A stretch of DNA of 64,000 nucleotides from Synechococcus elongatus PCC 11801 (GTDB lineage: Bacteria; Cyanobacteriota; Cyanobacteriia; Synechococcales; Synechococcaceae), in assembly GCF_003846445.2 (NCBI RefSeq), contig NZ_CP030139.2, positions 2,335,223-2,399,222 of the forward strand, given 5' to 3'. Below, piece after piece: positions 9,201 to 17,822 of this stretch (positions within the stretch are counted from its first letter, which is position 1; each line of letters starts with the position of its first letter). The position numbers and the translations under genes were made by a program. The notes beneath the pieces are model-generated. The model was not told where the DNA came from. It saw only the letters and a program-made list of their open reading frames with translations, and did not search any database.

Positions 9201-9441
9201 AGAGCAGACCGGCTTGAGCCAAGCCCAGCACCAGCCCAGCCCCCAACAAATGGCCGAAGCTCGCCGTGGCCAGCAATTCTGGCAGACCAAAGCCACTAAA
9301 AATTGCGGGCAGTTCCACCGGCAAAGCCGGACCCACACCCCGATTGCGAATCGCAAAGTAGCCGATCGCGATCGCAAACAGGTTGGCAGTGATCATAATG
9401 GCAGCAACACTGGGGCTCCATTCCACGGTGGTCGGGCTCAT
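9199..9441 (-). CDS. psaK: Photosystem I reaction centre subunit PsaK
   Basis: An 80-residue thylakoid membrane subunit (PSI subunit X) with two transmembrane helices, about 11-31 and 58-78, joined by a basic loop (RNRGVGPALPVELPAIF). The block GFGLPELLATASFGHLLGAG is the PsaK signature. The ATG at 9441 follows a GAGGAG ribosome-binding site. A probable -10 (TATCAT) lies near 9471-9477 on the minus strand. Monocistronic, convergent with the preceding gene. Confidence 0.93.
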   Translation of the reverse strand: MSPTTVEWSPSVAAIMITANLFAIAIGYFAIRNRGVGPALPVELPAIFSGFGLPELLATASFGHLLGAGLVLGLAQAGLL

Positions 9442-9537
9442 GGATTCTTCTCCTCGTTCAAGCTAGCCAGCATGATAAAAAGCAGGCTGCCCGACTGAAC
9501 CGAGGCTTGCGAATACTTAACAAATGGCTAGAGCACC

Positions 9538-10188
9538 ATGGGCCTACGCATCAAAATTTGCGGTCTGCGCGATCCCCAGCAAGCAGTCGCGATCGCGGAT
9601 CTCGGAGCCACTGCGATCGGTTTCATTGCCGTGGAACAGTCGCCGCGTTATGTTTCACCGGCTCAAGTGGCCCAGTTGACCCAAGTGCTACAAGCGACTC
9701 ATCCAACGGTGGATCGAGTTGGGGTTTTTGCGAATGCGACTCAAGCTGAACTAGAGGCTTATGTCACAGCTGGGATCACCAGCATTCAACTGCACGGTAG
9801 TGAGACTCCATCAGACTGTCAGTATTGGCGCGATCTCTTCCCAGAAGTAGAGATGATCAAAGCCCTCCGCATTCGTTCAAAGGCCGATTTAGCCTTGGCT
9901 GAGATATTTGCAGAGTGTGTAGACACGTTGCTGCTCGATGCCTATCACCCTCAAATGCTGGGGGGAACGGGCGCAACTTTGGATTGGCAAAGCCTGCAAG
10001 CCTTTCACCCGCCTCGTCCATGGTTACTCGCCGGTGGCCTGACGCCCGAGAACGTCAGCGAAGCGCTTTTTCAACTCCAACCTGCTGGCATTGATCTGTC
10101 GAGTGGTGTTGAGCGATCGCCCGGCAACAAGGATTTGACCAAAGTTGCAACACTCTTTGCTGCTCTGAGTGCAACTGGAATTAACTAA
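9538..10188 (+). CDS. trpF: Phosphoribosylanthranilate isomerase
   Basis: Third dedicated step of tryptophan synthesis, PRA to CdRP. The 216-residue TIM barrel shows the catalytic C8 in IKICGL and the catalytic D134 in LLLDAYHP, followed by the phosphate-binding GGTG and the SGVERSPGNKD end motif. Stand-alone gene; complete. It is the last intact housekeeping gene before the degraded zone and glycan island. Confidence 0.95.
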   Translation: MGLRIKICGLRDPQQAVAIADLGATAIGFIAVEQSPRYVSPAQVAQLTQVLQATHPTVDRVGVFANATQAELEAYVTAGITSIQLHGSETPSDCQYWRDLFPEVEMIKALRIRSKADLALAEIFAECVDTLLLDAYHPQMLGGTGATLDWQSLQAFHPPRPWLLAGGLTPENVSEALFQLQPAGIDLSSGVERSPGNKDLTKVATLFAALSATGIN

Positions 10189-10258
10189 ATTCCAGGCTCC
10201 TTCTTTTCGTTTAGGGGTGAATGCAAACCCGCGATCGCAGGCTGATAATCTGTCTGGG

Positions 10259-10627
10259 ATGAAGACGGACAGGCTGTTTTACGCAATCTGAGCAGTGTTG
10301 TCAGCAGCAGAGGATGAAGCAGCGATTGAGCGGCTATTGGAGTTGATGGAGGCAATAGTGGCGAGTAAGTTGCCTTAGCTTGAGGAGATTCATCAGATGC
10401 TAGGCATTGCAACAAAAGACTTGAAGCATACGCGCTTCTATCAAGGTGTAGTGGAAGAGGGATGGCAAGAGGGTGAGCTAGCTGTTGTCACTCGCTTGCT
10501 CACTCGTCGGCCTGGATCATTGCCGGAAAGCTTATTGGTTCGGGTTTAGGCTTTGTCAGTCAATCAGCTTGAAGCGTTAGCTGATGGGTTGTTGGATGTG
10601 GATAGCTTGGCCACTCTGGAAGTTTGA
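10259..10627 (+). pseudogene. Remnant of a Rpn/DUF2887-type nuclease gene with DUF4351 tail
   Basis: Reading in one frame from ATG 10259 gives MKTDRLFYAI, then stop, then AVLSAAEDEAAIERLLELME...KLP, stop, LEEIHQMLGIATKDLKHTRFYQ...TRRPGSLPESLLVRV, stop, ALSVNQLEALADGLLDVDSLATLEV, stop. MKTDRLFY is the usual start of the cyanobacterial DUF2887 (PD-(D/E)XK, Rpn/transposase-like) family, the TRFYQ block precedes its tail, and the LLTRR...LEALA...L pattern is DUF4351. The catalytic middle is deleted and three in-frame stops remain. Confidence 0.7.
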
Positions 10628-10803
10628 CTACAGAGCCATAAGCTGATCACCTCAGACTGAAGCGGAGGAGCGATCGCTGCTTTCTGATTGCGATCCAATC
10701 AATAGGGTGCGGCTAAGGACGACTAAAAAGGGTGAAGCTGTTGCTGCTGGAAGAAGATCGAGGCTATCGACTGCGGAACGCTGCCCGATCGCGGCTGAAG
10801 ATC

Positions 10804-11290
10804 TTAGGCACTGAGGCTATTGGGGTTGGCGGTACGGCCTTGACCAATAAAGCGCTGGCTGAGTTCTGGATATGTTGGCTTAAGTCGGGGTGACTGCGCT
10901 GTAGGACTTTGAGTAGGCTGGAGATTTCGAGGGCAGTACTCATTCATGGTGCTGTCGTTGAGAAGAAGGTAGAGGTCGCTGAGGCGATCGCTGAGTTGGC
11001 GCAATTTGGTTACGTTGTTCGAGGATGCGATCGCTGATGACGTAGTCGGCGAGGAAGCGACTGGTGTTGAGGCTGCTGAGAAGCCAGGTGGGGTTGGTTT
11101 GCAGCAGGGTGGCAGTGTAGGTGACAAAGCCTTGGCTTTTGCTGCCTTGCTTGGTGAGGCGTTGGCGTTGTTTGGGGGTGAGGCTGGGTAGGGGATCAAA
11201 GAGGGTTTGCCGTTGCATCAGAATGTCTCGGAGTTCGTCGAGTTGTGCGGGGGGTAGAGATGAGGTCACGGACATTTTGGATGACTCCAA
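10804..11290 (-). pseudogene. Frameshifted conserved cyanobacterial hypothetical gene
   Basis: No single frame is intact, but three pieces in different frames join into one protein-like sequence. These are MSVTSSLPPAQLDELRDILM to LADYVISDRI (from 11275), VTKLRQLSDRLSDLYLLLND followed in the third frame by STALEISSLLKVLQRSHPDL (about 10948-10870), then LSQRFIGQGRTANPNSLSA ending at 10804. This needs shifts near 11020, 10940 and 10870. It resembles a short cyanobacterial family of unknown function that I recall only loosely. Confidence 0.6.
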
Positions 11291-11666
11291 TAGTGTTTAA
11301 ACAGTGCTTTGGCAGGTTGCTAAGCACTACAAATGGGATAACAGAGTCGATGGGGTATTGGGGTTAGTTTTGCTGAAACTGCAGATTTTTTTAGAGTTGG
11401 GTAGCTGAGTATAGTTCAGGAATAGCTGGGCTATGTTTGGGAACAGTGAGGTATACCCAAAGATAACCGAGGTCATCTAAAAGAGTGGTTGGGTATAGTT
11501 CGAAAGTCGTGAGCCATACCCAAAGATGTGCTGAGTAATCCAAAAGAGTAATTGGTCACTAAACCCGTTGGTGCATCTAATCTTTATGCTGATTTATAAA
11601 TACTCTGCACACGAATCAAAGAGCTATGCGATCGTGCTAAGGGACATTTAGAAGGCCTCTGTCACT
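11291..11666. other. Intergenic region upstream of the glycan cluster, with imperfect repeats
   Basis: No coding frame. It contains an imperfect direct repeat with a 63-bp period: ATACCCAAAGAT at 11453 and 11516, and AAAAGAGT at 11479 and 11542; GTATAGTTC occurs at 11409 and 11493. The last 100 bp before rfbF are AT-rich and probably hold its promoter. No clear terminator or known riboswitch is visible. Confidence 0.5.
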
Positions 11667-12440
11667 GTGAAGGCAGTTATCCTTGCTGGCGGTCTTGGTA
11701 CCCGACTGAGTGAAGAAACTTATTTGAAGCCAAAGCCGATGGTAGAAATAGGTGGAAAACCTATTCTCTGGCATATCCTCAAGATTTATAGTCACTTTGG
11801 CATTAATGAATTTATTATTTGTTGTGGCTACAAAGGCTATCTAATTAAAGAGTATTTTGCTAATTATTTTCTATACACCAGTGATGTAACTTTTCATATG
11901 GACATTGACAATCACATGGAGGTACATCAGCGTAAAAGTGAGCCTTGGAAAGTCACTCTTGTTGATACGGGAGAGCTCAGTCAAACGGGTGGACGATTGG
12001 GTCGCGTACAACGCTATCTCAAGAATGAAACTTTTTGCTTTACCTATGGAGATGGGGTTGCTGATGTGGATATTGAAGCTCTAATTTCACATCATTATCG
12101 GGGAGGAAAGCAAGCAACATTAACGGCAGTTCAACCTCCAGGCCGTTATGGAGCATTGGGGCTAGATGGTGATACTGTCCTTCAATTCCAAGAGAAGCCA
12201 GACGGAGATAATGCTTGGATTAATGGTGGTTTCTTTGTACTAGAGCCAAGTGTTTTAGAACGAATTGAGAATGATAGTACTAGTTGGGAGGCTGAAGTAT
12301 TGCCATGCTTAGCAGCTGATAATCAATTATCAGCTTACAAGCATAAAGGCTTCTGGCAACCCATGGATACGCTACGAGATCGAACCCGATTGGAAGAACT
12401 TTGGGTGAGTGGTCAAGCCCCATGGAAAGTGTGGGAATGA
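11667..12440 (+). CDS. rfbF: Glucose-1-phosphate cytidylyltransferase
   Basis: Makes CDP-glucose from CTP and glucose 1-phosphate. The 257-residue protein has the nucleotidyltransferase signature (GGLGTRL, 8-14) with KPKPMVEIGGKPILWHI, the FIICCGYKG block, TLVDTG and the YGDGVADVD metal site, all typical of RfbF. The start is GTG at 11667. First gene of the plus-strand glycan cluster and more AT-rich than flanking housekeeping genes. Its stop overlaps the start of rfbG. Confidence 0.95.
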   Translation: MKAVILAGGLGTRLSEETYLKPKPMVEIGGKPILWHILKIYSHFGINEFIICCGYKGYLIKEYFANYFLYTSDVTFHMDIDNHMEVHQRKSEPWKVTLVDTGELSQTGGRLGRVQRYLKNETFCFTYGDGVADVDIEALISHHYRGGKQATLTAVQPPGRYGALGLDGDTVLQFQEKPDGDNAWINGGFFVLEPSVLERIENDSTSWEAEVLPCLAADNQLSAYKHKGFWQPMDTLRDRTRLEELWVSGQAPWKVWE

Positions 12441-13564
12441 TGCTAACTTTCTGGCAAGATCGCCGAGTTTTAGTTACAGGTCACACGGGCTTTAAGGGAT
12501 CGTGGTTGACGCTGTGGTTGTTGACGTTGGGTGCTGAGGTGTGGGGCTATGCGCTTCCCCCTGATGCCGATGCTTCTCTTTTTATAGAGCTTCAGTTAGA
12601 GGCGACGCCAAAGCAGTCGGGCTGGGGCGAACTCCATCACTGCACAGGAGATATCAACGACGCTTCAAGACTCCAAGCTTGCATTGCAGAAGCACAGCCT
12701 GAAGTGGTGCTGCATCTTGCAGCTCAGCCACTGGTTCGGCAAAGTTACGTTGATCCACTTGGAACATGGCAAACCAATGTTTTGGGTAGCTTGCAACTGC
12801 TAGAAGTAGTGAAGGAACTGCAGCATCCTTGTGCGGTAGTAATGGTGACCACTGACAAGGTCTATGACAATCGGGAGTGGATCTATGGCTATCGAGAGTC
12901 GGATCGCTTGGGCGGTCATGATCCCTACAGTGCCAGTAAGGCAGCCATGGAACTAGCTGTAGCTAGCTGGCGGTCAAGCTTTTGTGGATCAGCGGCTCAT
13001 CAAAATCCTTATTTGGCGATCGCGACTGCCCGAGCAGGCAATGTGATTGGCGGTGGTGATTGGGCAGCTGATCGTCTGGTGCCTGATGCTATGCGGGCTC
13101 TATTAGAGGGGCAAGTAATTCCGGTTCGCAATCCCCAAGCCACACGACCTTGGCAGCATGTTTTGGAACCGCTGGGAGGCTATTTGCTCCTTGCTCAACG
13201 GCTTTATGAACAGCAACAACAGACGTTGGGTGAACCCAATCACTATGCTCAAGCGTTTAATTTTGGCCCAGCTCTGGAATCGAATCGATCGGTGCAGGAG
13301 CTGATTCAAGCAATTCTTGTCCATTGGCCGGGAGAGTGGGTCGATCGCTCGGAGGCAACGGCACCGCATGAGGCCGGGCTATTGCATTTGGTGAGCGATA
13401 AGGCGCAGCGTTTACTGAGCTGGCGATCGCGTTGGGATTTTGAGACCACTGTGAAAAGAACTGTTAGCTGGTATCGCCAAGTTGCGCTTGGCCGTTCTAG
13501 CTTGGATTGTTGCCTAGAGGACTTGGCAGCTTATGTAATGGCGATGACTGGTCATGTTGCCTAA
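12437..13564 (+). CDS. rfbG: CDP-glucose 4,6-dehydratase
   Basis: Converts CDP-glucose to CDP-4-keto-6-deoxyglucose. The 375-residue SDR protein has the NAD-binding VTGHTGFKGSWL (about 13-24), VTTDKVYDN and the catalytic Y164-SAS-K168. The ATG at 12437 overlaps the rfbF stop (ATGATGA), which fixes the start better than the in-frame ATG at 12401. The C-terminal ATRPWQHVLEPLGGYL block is standard for RfbG. HIP1 sites near 13017 and 13425 suggest this part has long resided in the genome. Confidence 0.95.
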   Translation: MMLTFWQDRRVLVTGHTGFKGSWLTLWLLTLGAEVWGYALPPDADASLFIELQLEATPKQSGWGELHHCTGDINDASRLQACIAEAQPEVVLHLAAQPLVRQSYVDPLGTWQTNVLGSLQLLEVVKELQHPCAVVMVTTDKVYDNREWIYGYRESDRLGGHDPYSASKAAMELAVASWRSSFCGSAAHQNPYLAIATARAGNVIGGGDWAADRLVPDAMRALLEGQVIPVRNPQATRPWQHVLEPLGGYLLLAQRLYEQQQQTLGEPNHYAQAFNFGPALESNRSVQELIQAILVHWPGEWVDRSEATAPHEAGLLHLVSDKAQRLLSWRSRWDFETTVKRTVSWYRQVALGRSSLDCCLEDLAAYVMAMTGHVA

Positions 13565-14093
13565 CCAGCACCCCACTCCCATTGCTGGTGTGCTGGAACT
13601 GATTAGCCAGCCATTTCGAGATCATCGGGGTGCCTTTCTCAATGCTTTTCGGGCTCAAGAGCCAACATTTGCTGAGGCTTGGGGCAATCGATCGATCGCA
13701 CAAGTGAATCTCAGCCGAACAGAAGCAGTGGGTGCGATTCGGGGGCTGCATCTACAAGCAGCACCGCACAGTGAAGCCAAGCTAGTCCGCTGTCTGCGGG
13801 GGCTGGTTTGGGATGTTGCTGTTGATTTACGGCCTCATTCAGCTACTTATGGCCTGTGGCATGCAGTTGAGCTTTGCCCAGAGCAAGCAAATGCGCTCCT
13901 AATTCCTGAGGGCTGTGCCCATGGTTTTCAGGTGCTAGAGCCTAGCAGTGAATTACTCTACTTGCATTCGGGTGCTTGGGTTCCCGAGGCTGAGACAGGG
14001 GTTCGTTGGGATGATCCTCAACTTGCGATCGCTTGGCCGTTGCCGGCGTCCGAACTGAGCGATCGTGATCGTTCTTTACCATTGCTTCCTTGA
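13554..14093 (+). CDS. dTDP-4-dehydrorhamnose 3,5-epimerase family protein (RfbC-like)
   Basis: A 179-residue cupin of the RmlC family, with GAIRGLHLQ, KLVRCLRGLVWDVAVDLR and LIPEGCAHGFQVLE. In this context it likely epimerises a CDP-4-keto-6-deoxyhexose (C3 and/or C5) rather than a dTDP sugar, because rfbF/rfbG are adjacent. It overlaps the 3' end of rfbG by 11 bp. The exact substrate is inferred from context. Confidence 0.85.
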   Translation: MLPNQHPTPIAGVLELISQPFRDHRGAFLNAFRAQEPTFAEAWGNRSIAQVNLSRTEAVGAIRGLHLQAAPHSEAKLVRCLRGLVWDVAVDLRPHSATYGLWHAVELCPEQANALLIPEGCAHGFQVLEPSSELLYLHSGAWVPEAETGVRWDDPQLAIAWPLPASELSDRDRSLPLLP

Positions 14094-14095
14094 CC

Positions 14096-15322
14096 ATGAG
14101 TCATTTCTGTCGGCACTGCGGTGCATTGCTCAGTCATGAGGTAATTGATCTCGGGCATCAACCACCGAGCAATGCCTATTTGAGTGTGGAGCAACTACTG
14201 CTGCCAGAGATCACCTATCCGCTCAAGGTCTACGTCTGTACAGAGTGTTGGCTGGTTCAGTTGCCGGCTCATGCAGCGGCTGAGGATCTATTCACGGCAG
14301 ATTATGCTTACTTCTCCAGTACTTCTCAGAGCTGGTGTGCCCATGCTGAACGATTTGTAACAGCGGCGATCGCAAAATTGGGGTTAGGGCCACATAGCCA
14401 AGTTGTGGAGCTAGCAAGCAACGATGGCTACCTGTTGCAGTATATGCAGCAGCGAGGAATTCCCTGCCTCGGTATTGAGCCAACCCATGCCACAGCGATA
14501 GCAGCTCGGGTCAAGGGAATTGAAACGATTGAGCGTTTTTTTGGGACGGCTCTCGCTCAAGAATTAATTGGTGAGGGAGCCCCAGTCAGCGGCGGGGCGG
14601 ATTTAGTAGTGGCTAACAATGTGTTGGCGCATGTGCCTGATATCAATGATTTTGTTGCTGGGATTACTCGACTGTTGAAGCCCCAAGGTCGAGCCTCAAT
14701 CGAGTTTCCACATTTACTGCAACTACTGAAGGGTAATCAATTCGACACGATTTATCACGAGCACTATAGCTATCTGAGTCTACGGGTGGTGCAGCGAATT
14801 GCGGAGCAGAGCGGGTTAGTCGTGGTGGATGTCGAAGAACTATCAACGCATGGCGGAAGTCTGCGAGTTTGGATGGCACATCAAGACACTGCGGAATCCA
14901 GTGCCACTGTTGCTGAAGTTTTAGCCGCTGAGGTGGCAGGGGGGCTGGAGAAGGTTGCTGCCTATGCTGATTTTCAGCAACGGGCAGAAGCAGCAAAGTA
15001 TGGCTTGCTGGAGTGGTTGTTGAGGGCTAAAAGACAAGGAAAACGAGTTCTAGGTTATGGGGCTGCGGCTAAGGGCAATACGTTGCTGAATTACGCAGGG
15101 ATTCAAGCAGATTTATTAGAAGCTGTGGCTGATCGCGCTGTGAGTAAGCAGGGACAATTTTTACCAGGGAGTCATATTCCTGTCATTAGCCCAGAACAAA
15201 TGGCAGATCTGAAACCGGATGAGCTGCTGGTATTGCCTTGGAATTTAATTGATGAACTGAGACAGCAGTTGTCTGAATATTCATTAGTGACAGCAATTCC
15301 TGAATTGAAGCAGTGGAGCTAA
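14096..15322 (+). CDS. SAM-dependent sugar C-methyltransferase (TylCIII/NovU type)
   Basis: About 408 residues. The N-terminal zinc-binding domain has C5-xx-C8 and C48-xx-C51; a class I SAM domain follows (VVELASNDGYLLQYM near 105-120), then EFPHLLQLLKGNQFDTIYHEHYSYLS and a C-terminal domain with GYGAAAKGNTLLNY. This is the three-domain layout of nucleotide-sugar C-methyltransferases that act on 4-keto sugars, pointing to a branched-chain deoxysugar. ATG 14096 is taken; TTG 14090, overlapping the previous stop, is the alternative. HIP1 sites stop in this gene near 14372. Confidence 0.9.
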   Translation: MSHFCRHCGALLSHEVIDLGHQPPSNAYLSVEQLLLPEITYPLKVYVCTECWLVQLPAHAAAEDLFTADYAYFSSTSQSWCAHAERFVTAAIAKLGLGPHSQVVELASNDGYLLQYMQQRGIPCLGIEPTHATAIAARVKGIETIERFFGTALAQELIGEGAPVSGGADLVVANNVLAHVPDINDFVAGITRLLKPQGRASIEFPHLLQLLKGNQFDTIYHEHYSYLSLRVVQRIAEQSGLVVVDVEELSTHGGSLRVWMAHQDTAESSATVAEVLAAEVAGGLEKVAAYADFQQRAEAAKYGLLEWLLRAKRQGKRVLGYGAAAKGNTLLNYAGIQADLLEAVADRAVSKQGQFLPGSHIPVISPEQMADLKPDELLVLPWNLIDELRQQLSEYSLVTAIPELKQWS

Positions 15323-15329
15323 AAGTACA

Positions 15330-16472
15330 ATGACAGCTCAGCCCCTTCGTCGAATTCCATACACTAAGCCTTCCATTACTGATCTAGAGGTACAGTATGC
15401 AACTGATGCGGCACGCAATGGCTGGGGCGAACACTGCTATGACTACATCATTCGTTTTGAAGAGGCATTCAAAGCACACCTAGGAGTAAAATACGCCATT
15501 GCAACGAGTAGTTGCACAGGTGCTCTCCATATGGGTATGCATGCTTTGGGGATTGGGTCTGGAGATGAGGTGATTTTGGCCGATACCAACTGGATTGCCA
15601 CTGCCGCTCCAATTGTACATTTGGGGGCAAATCCAGTCTTTGTCGACATCCTACCTGATAGTTGGTGTTTAGATCCTGAGCAGGTAGAAGAAGCAATCAC
15701 GCCAAAAACCAAGGCGATTATAGCTGTACATCTCTACGGTAATCTCTGTGATATGAATGCCTTACTGGCAATTGGTGAACGCCATGGCATTCCAGTCATT
15801 GAAGATGCTGCTGAAGCGATTGGCTCGATCTATCACGGACAGCGGGCTGGCAGTATGGGGCGTTTTGGAGCATTCTCTTTTCATGGTACGAAAACGATTA
15901 CCACAGGTGAAGGGGGAATGTTTGTCACCAATGATCCCGAGCTTTATGAACAAGTGCTGACACTTTCTAATCACGGACGGGCTCGGAATCAAACTAAACA
16001 GTTTTGGCCTGACGTTGTGGGTTTTAAGTACAAGATGAGCAATATTCAAGCTGCTATTGGCTGTGCCCAGATAGAAAGAGTTAATGAATTGATAAAAGAG
16101 AAGCAAGATATTCTAGAAAGATATAAGAAAAAGTTCAAAGAGTTTCAAATAGGGAATTACTGCTTTAATAAACGAGAGGAGAATTGTGAAATTGGGGCGT
16201 GGATGACAAATGTTGTGATTGGGCATCCATCACTAAATTCTATGATTTCAGAATCATTGCAAGAGCATCTGAAGCCGTTAGGTATTGATGTGAGGCCTTT
16301 TTTCTATCCACTGTCATCGGTTCAGCCATTTCAACACCTCAAACCTCAAAATCCTACGCAATGGTGGTCTTATAAAATTCCTCCTAGTGCCATAAACTTG
16401 CCTTGTGCCCATGGAATTTTAAGCCAAGAAATTGATAGGATTACGTCTTGCATCGCATCAGTCGTGAATTGA
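15330..16472 (+). CDS. DegT/DnrJ/EryC1 family sugar aminotransferase
   Basis: PLP-dependent aminotransferase of 380 residues that aminates a keto-sugar nucleotide. The Schiff-base lysine is K188 in FHGTKTITTGEGGM; ATSSCTGALHM (PLP phosphate binding) and VIEDAAEAIGS are also typical. Closest in style to perosamine-synthase-like enzymes. Base composition changes within the gene: the first two thirds match the neighbours, while from about 16060 it is markedly AT-rich with Lys/Glu/Asn-rich residues, suggesting a recombination junction. Confidence 0.9.
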   Translation: MTAQPLRRIPYTKPSITDLEVQYATDAARNGWGEHCYDYIIRFEEAFKAHLGVKYAIATSSCTGALHMGMHALGIGSGDEVILADTNWIATAAPIVHLGANPVFVDILPDSWCLDPEQVEEAITPKTKAIIAVHLYGNLCDMNALLAIGERHGIPVIEDAAEAIGSIYHGQRAGSMGRFGAFSFHGTKTITTGEGGMFVTNDPELYEQVLTLSNHGRARNQTKQFWPDVVGFKYKMSNIQAAIGCAQIERVNELIKEKQDILERYKKKFKEFQIGNYCFNKREENCEIGAWMTNVVIGHPSLNSMISESLQEHLKPLGIDVRPFFYPLSSVQPFQHLKPQNPTQWWSYKIPPSAINLPCAHGILSQEIDRITSCIASVVN

Positions 16473-16485
16473 AGGTGAGCGACTA

Positions 16486-17154
16486 ATGAATCATTCCTGC
16501 ATAGTGTGGGGTGCCACTGGTCAAAGCAAGGTCATTTACGATATTCTCCAAGCTGAAAATGTAAGAGTTGTCCACCTTTTTGATAACAATAATCAAACAA
16601 AGTCTTTTTCTGTAGAGATTCCACTAGCATTTGGTGTACAAGGGCTTGAGATCTATATCAAGCATCTTGCTCTAAAGTCAATATTCCCTAAAGAAGTTGA
16701 CTGTATTGCTGCAATTGGGGGTACCCATGGTCGAGCAAGACAAGATATAACAGAAACTATGAAAAGCTTTGGTTTTCAGCCAAGAAGTGTTCAGCACAAA
16801 AGTGCAATTGTTAGCTCATTTAGCAAGACCGGCAACAGCACGCAAATTCTAGCTGGTTCAATAATTAGCTTTGGTGCTCAAATAGGAGATTACTCAATAA
16901 TAAACTCCGGTGCGAATATTGATCATGATTGTATTATTGGAGACCGATGCCATGTTGCTCCTCAAGCTGCGCTAGCTGGCGAAGTCTTACTCGAAAATGA
17001 TGTTTTTGTTGGGACTAATGCTACTATTTTGCCTAGGATAAAGATAGGTCAAAATTCTGTAGTTGGGGCAGGATCTGTAGTCACAAAAGATGTTCCTTCA
17101 AATTCTGTAGTTGTTGGAAACCCCGCAAAAATTTTGAGAAAAATCGAAAGTTGA
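16486..17154 (+). CDS. NeuD/PglD-type sugar O/N-acyltransferase
   Basis: A 222-residue protein with a nucleotide-sugar-binding N-terminal Rossmann half (CIVWGATGQSKVIYDIL) and a C-terminal left-handed beta-helix built from hexapeptide repeats (ISFGAQIGDYSIINSGANIDHDCIIG, VGAGSVVTKDVPSNSVVVGNPAK). The Asn-Ile-Asp-His-Asp motif carries the catalytic histidine of the NeuD/PglD family. It probably acylates the amino sugar made by the preceding aminotransferase. AT-rich, so likely imported. Confidence 0.88.
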   Translation: MNHSCIVWGATGQSKVIYDILQAENVRVVHLFDNNNQTKSFSVEIPLAFGVQGLEIYIKHLALKSIFPKEVDCIAAIGGTHGRARQDITETMKSFGFQPRSVQHKSAIVSSFSKTGNSTQILAGSIISFGAQIGDYSIINSGANIDHDCIIGDRCHVAPQAALAGEVLLENDVFVGTNATILPRIKIGQNSVVGAGSVVTKDVPSNSVVVGNPAKILRKIES

Positions 17155-17164
17155 AAGAGATCCA

Positions 17165-17732
17165 ATGAGTATTTATCAACAGAGAGAACAGACTTTAAGG
17201 GATTGCTCATGGTGGCTCACTCGCGCTATCAGCATCCCTGCTGTGTCTGTTAGATGTTGCAGAAGGCTTAGATCCGCGGCAATCCACGCGCAAGGTTGTT
17301 GGTGTCGATATTGATATCCGTCCGCATAACCGTGAGGCACTGGATCAGCATCCTCTACGATTCAAGATGGAACTAATTGAAGGCTCCTCAATTGATCCAG
17401 AGATTGTCAGTCAAGTACGACGCCATACTGAGAATAGGAAACAAGTCCTAGTTTCTTTGGACTCTAACCATACTCATGAGCATGTCCTTGCTGAACTGAA
17501 CGCTTATGCAGATCTCATCTCCGTTGGGAGCTACTGCATTGTCTTTGATACCTGTATTGAAGATCTTCCGGTGGGTTCCTTCCCAAATCGCCCTTGGGAT
17601 GTGGGCAATAACCCCAAGACGGCCGTTCATGTATGGCTGAAATCACATCCTGAATTTGCGATCGATAAAGACATTGATAATAAATTGCTCATTAGCGTAG
17701 CTCCAGATGGATATTTAAAAAGAATTAAATGA
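17165..17732 (+). pseudogene. Broken cephalosporin hydroxylase (CmcI)-type methyltransferase/hydroxylase gene
   Basis: From 17199 one frame reads GIAHGGSLALSAS, VVGVDIDIRPHN, GSSIDPEIVSQV, VLVSLDSNHTHEHVLAEL, SVGSYCIVFDTCIEDLP and ISVAPDGYLKRIK, the conserved body of the CmcI family found in glycan clusters. It is preceded in frame by TAA at 17196-17198. The natural start (ATG 17165, MSIYQQREQTL) lies in another frame. About 60 codons between that start and the GIAHGG motif are missing. The first in-frame ATG is at 17367, beyond the SAM-binding motif. Best explained as an internal deletion. Confidence 0.8.
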
Positions 17733-17822
17733 ATAAGTTAGCATATAAATTAATTTTCTTGATAGTCAGCGCAAGTCATTACTATTACCCTCTACAATCT
17801 GAATCACTCAGAGAGAAAAACA

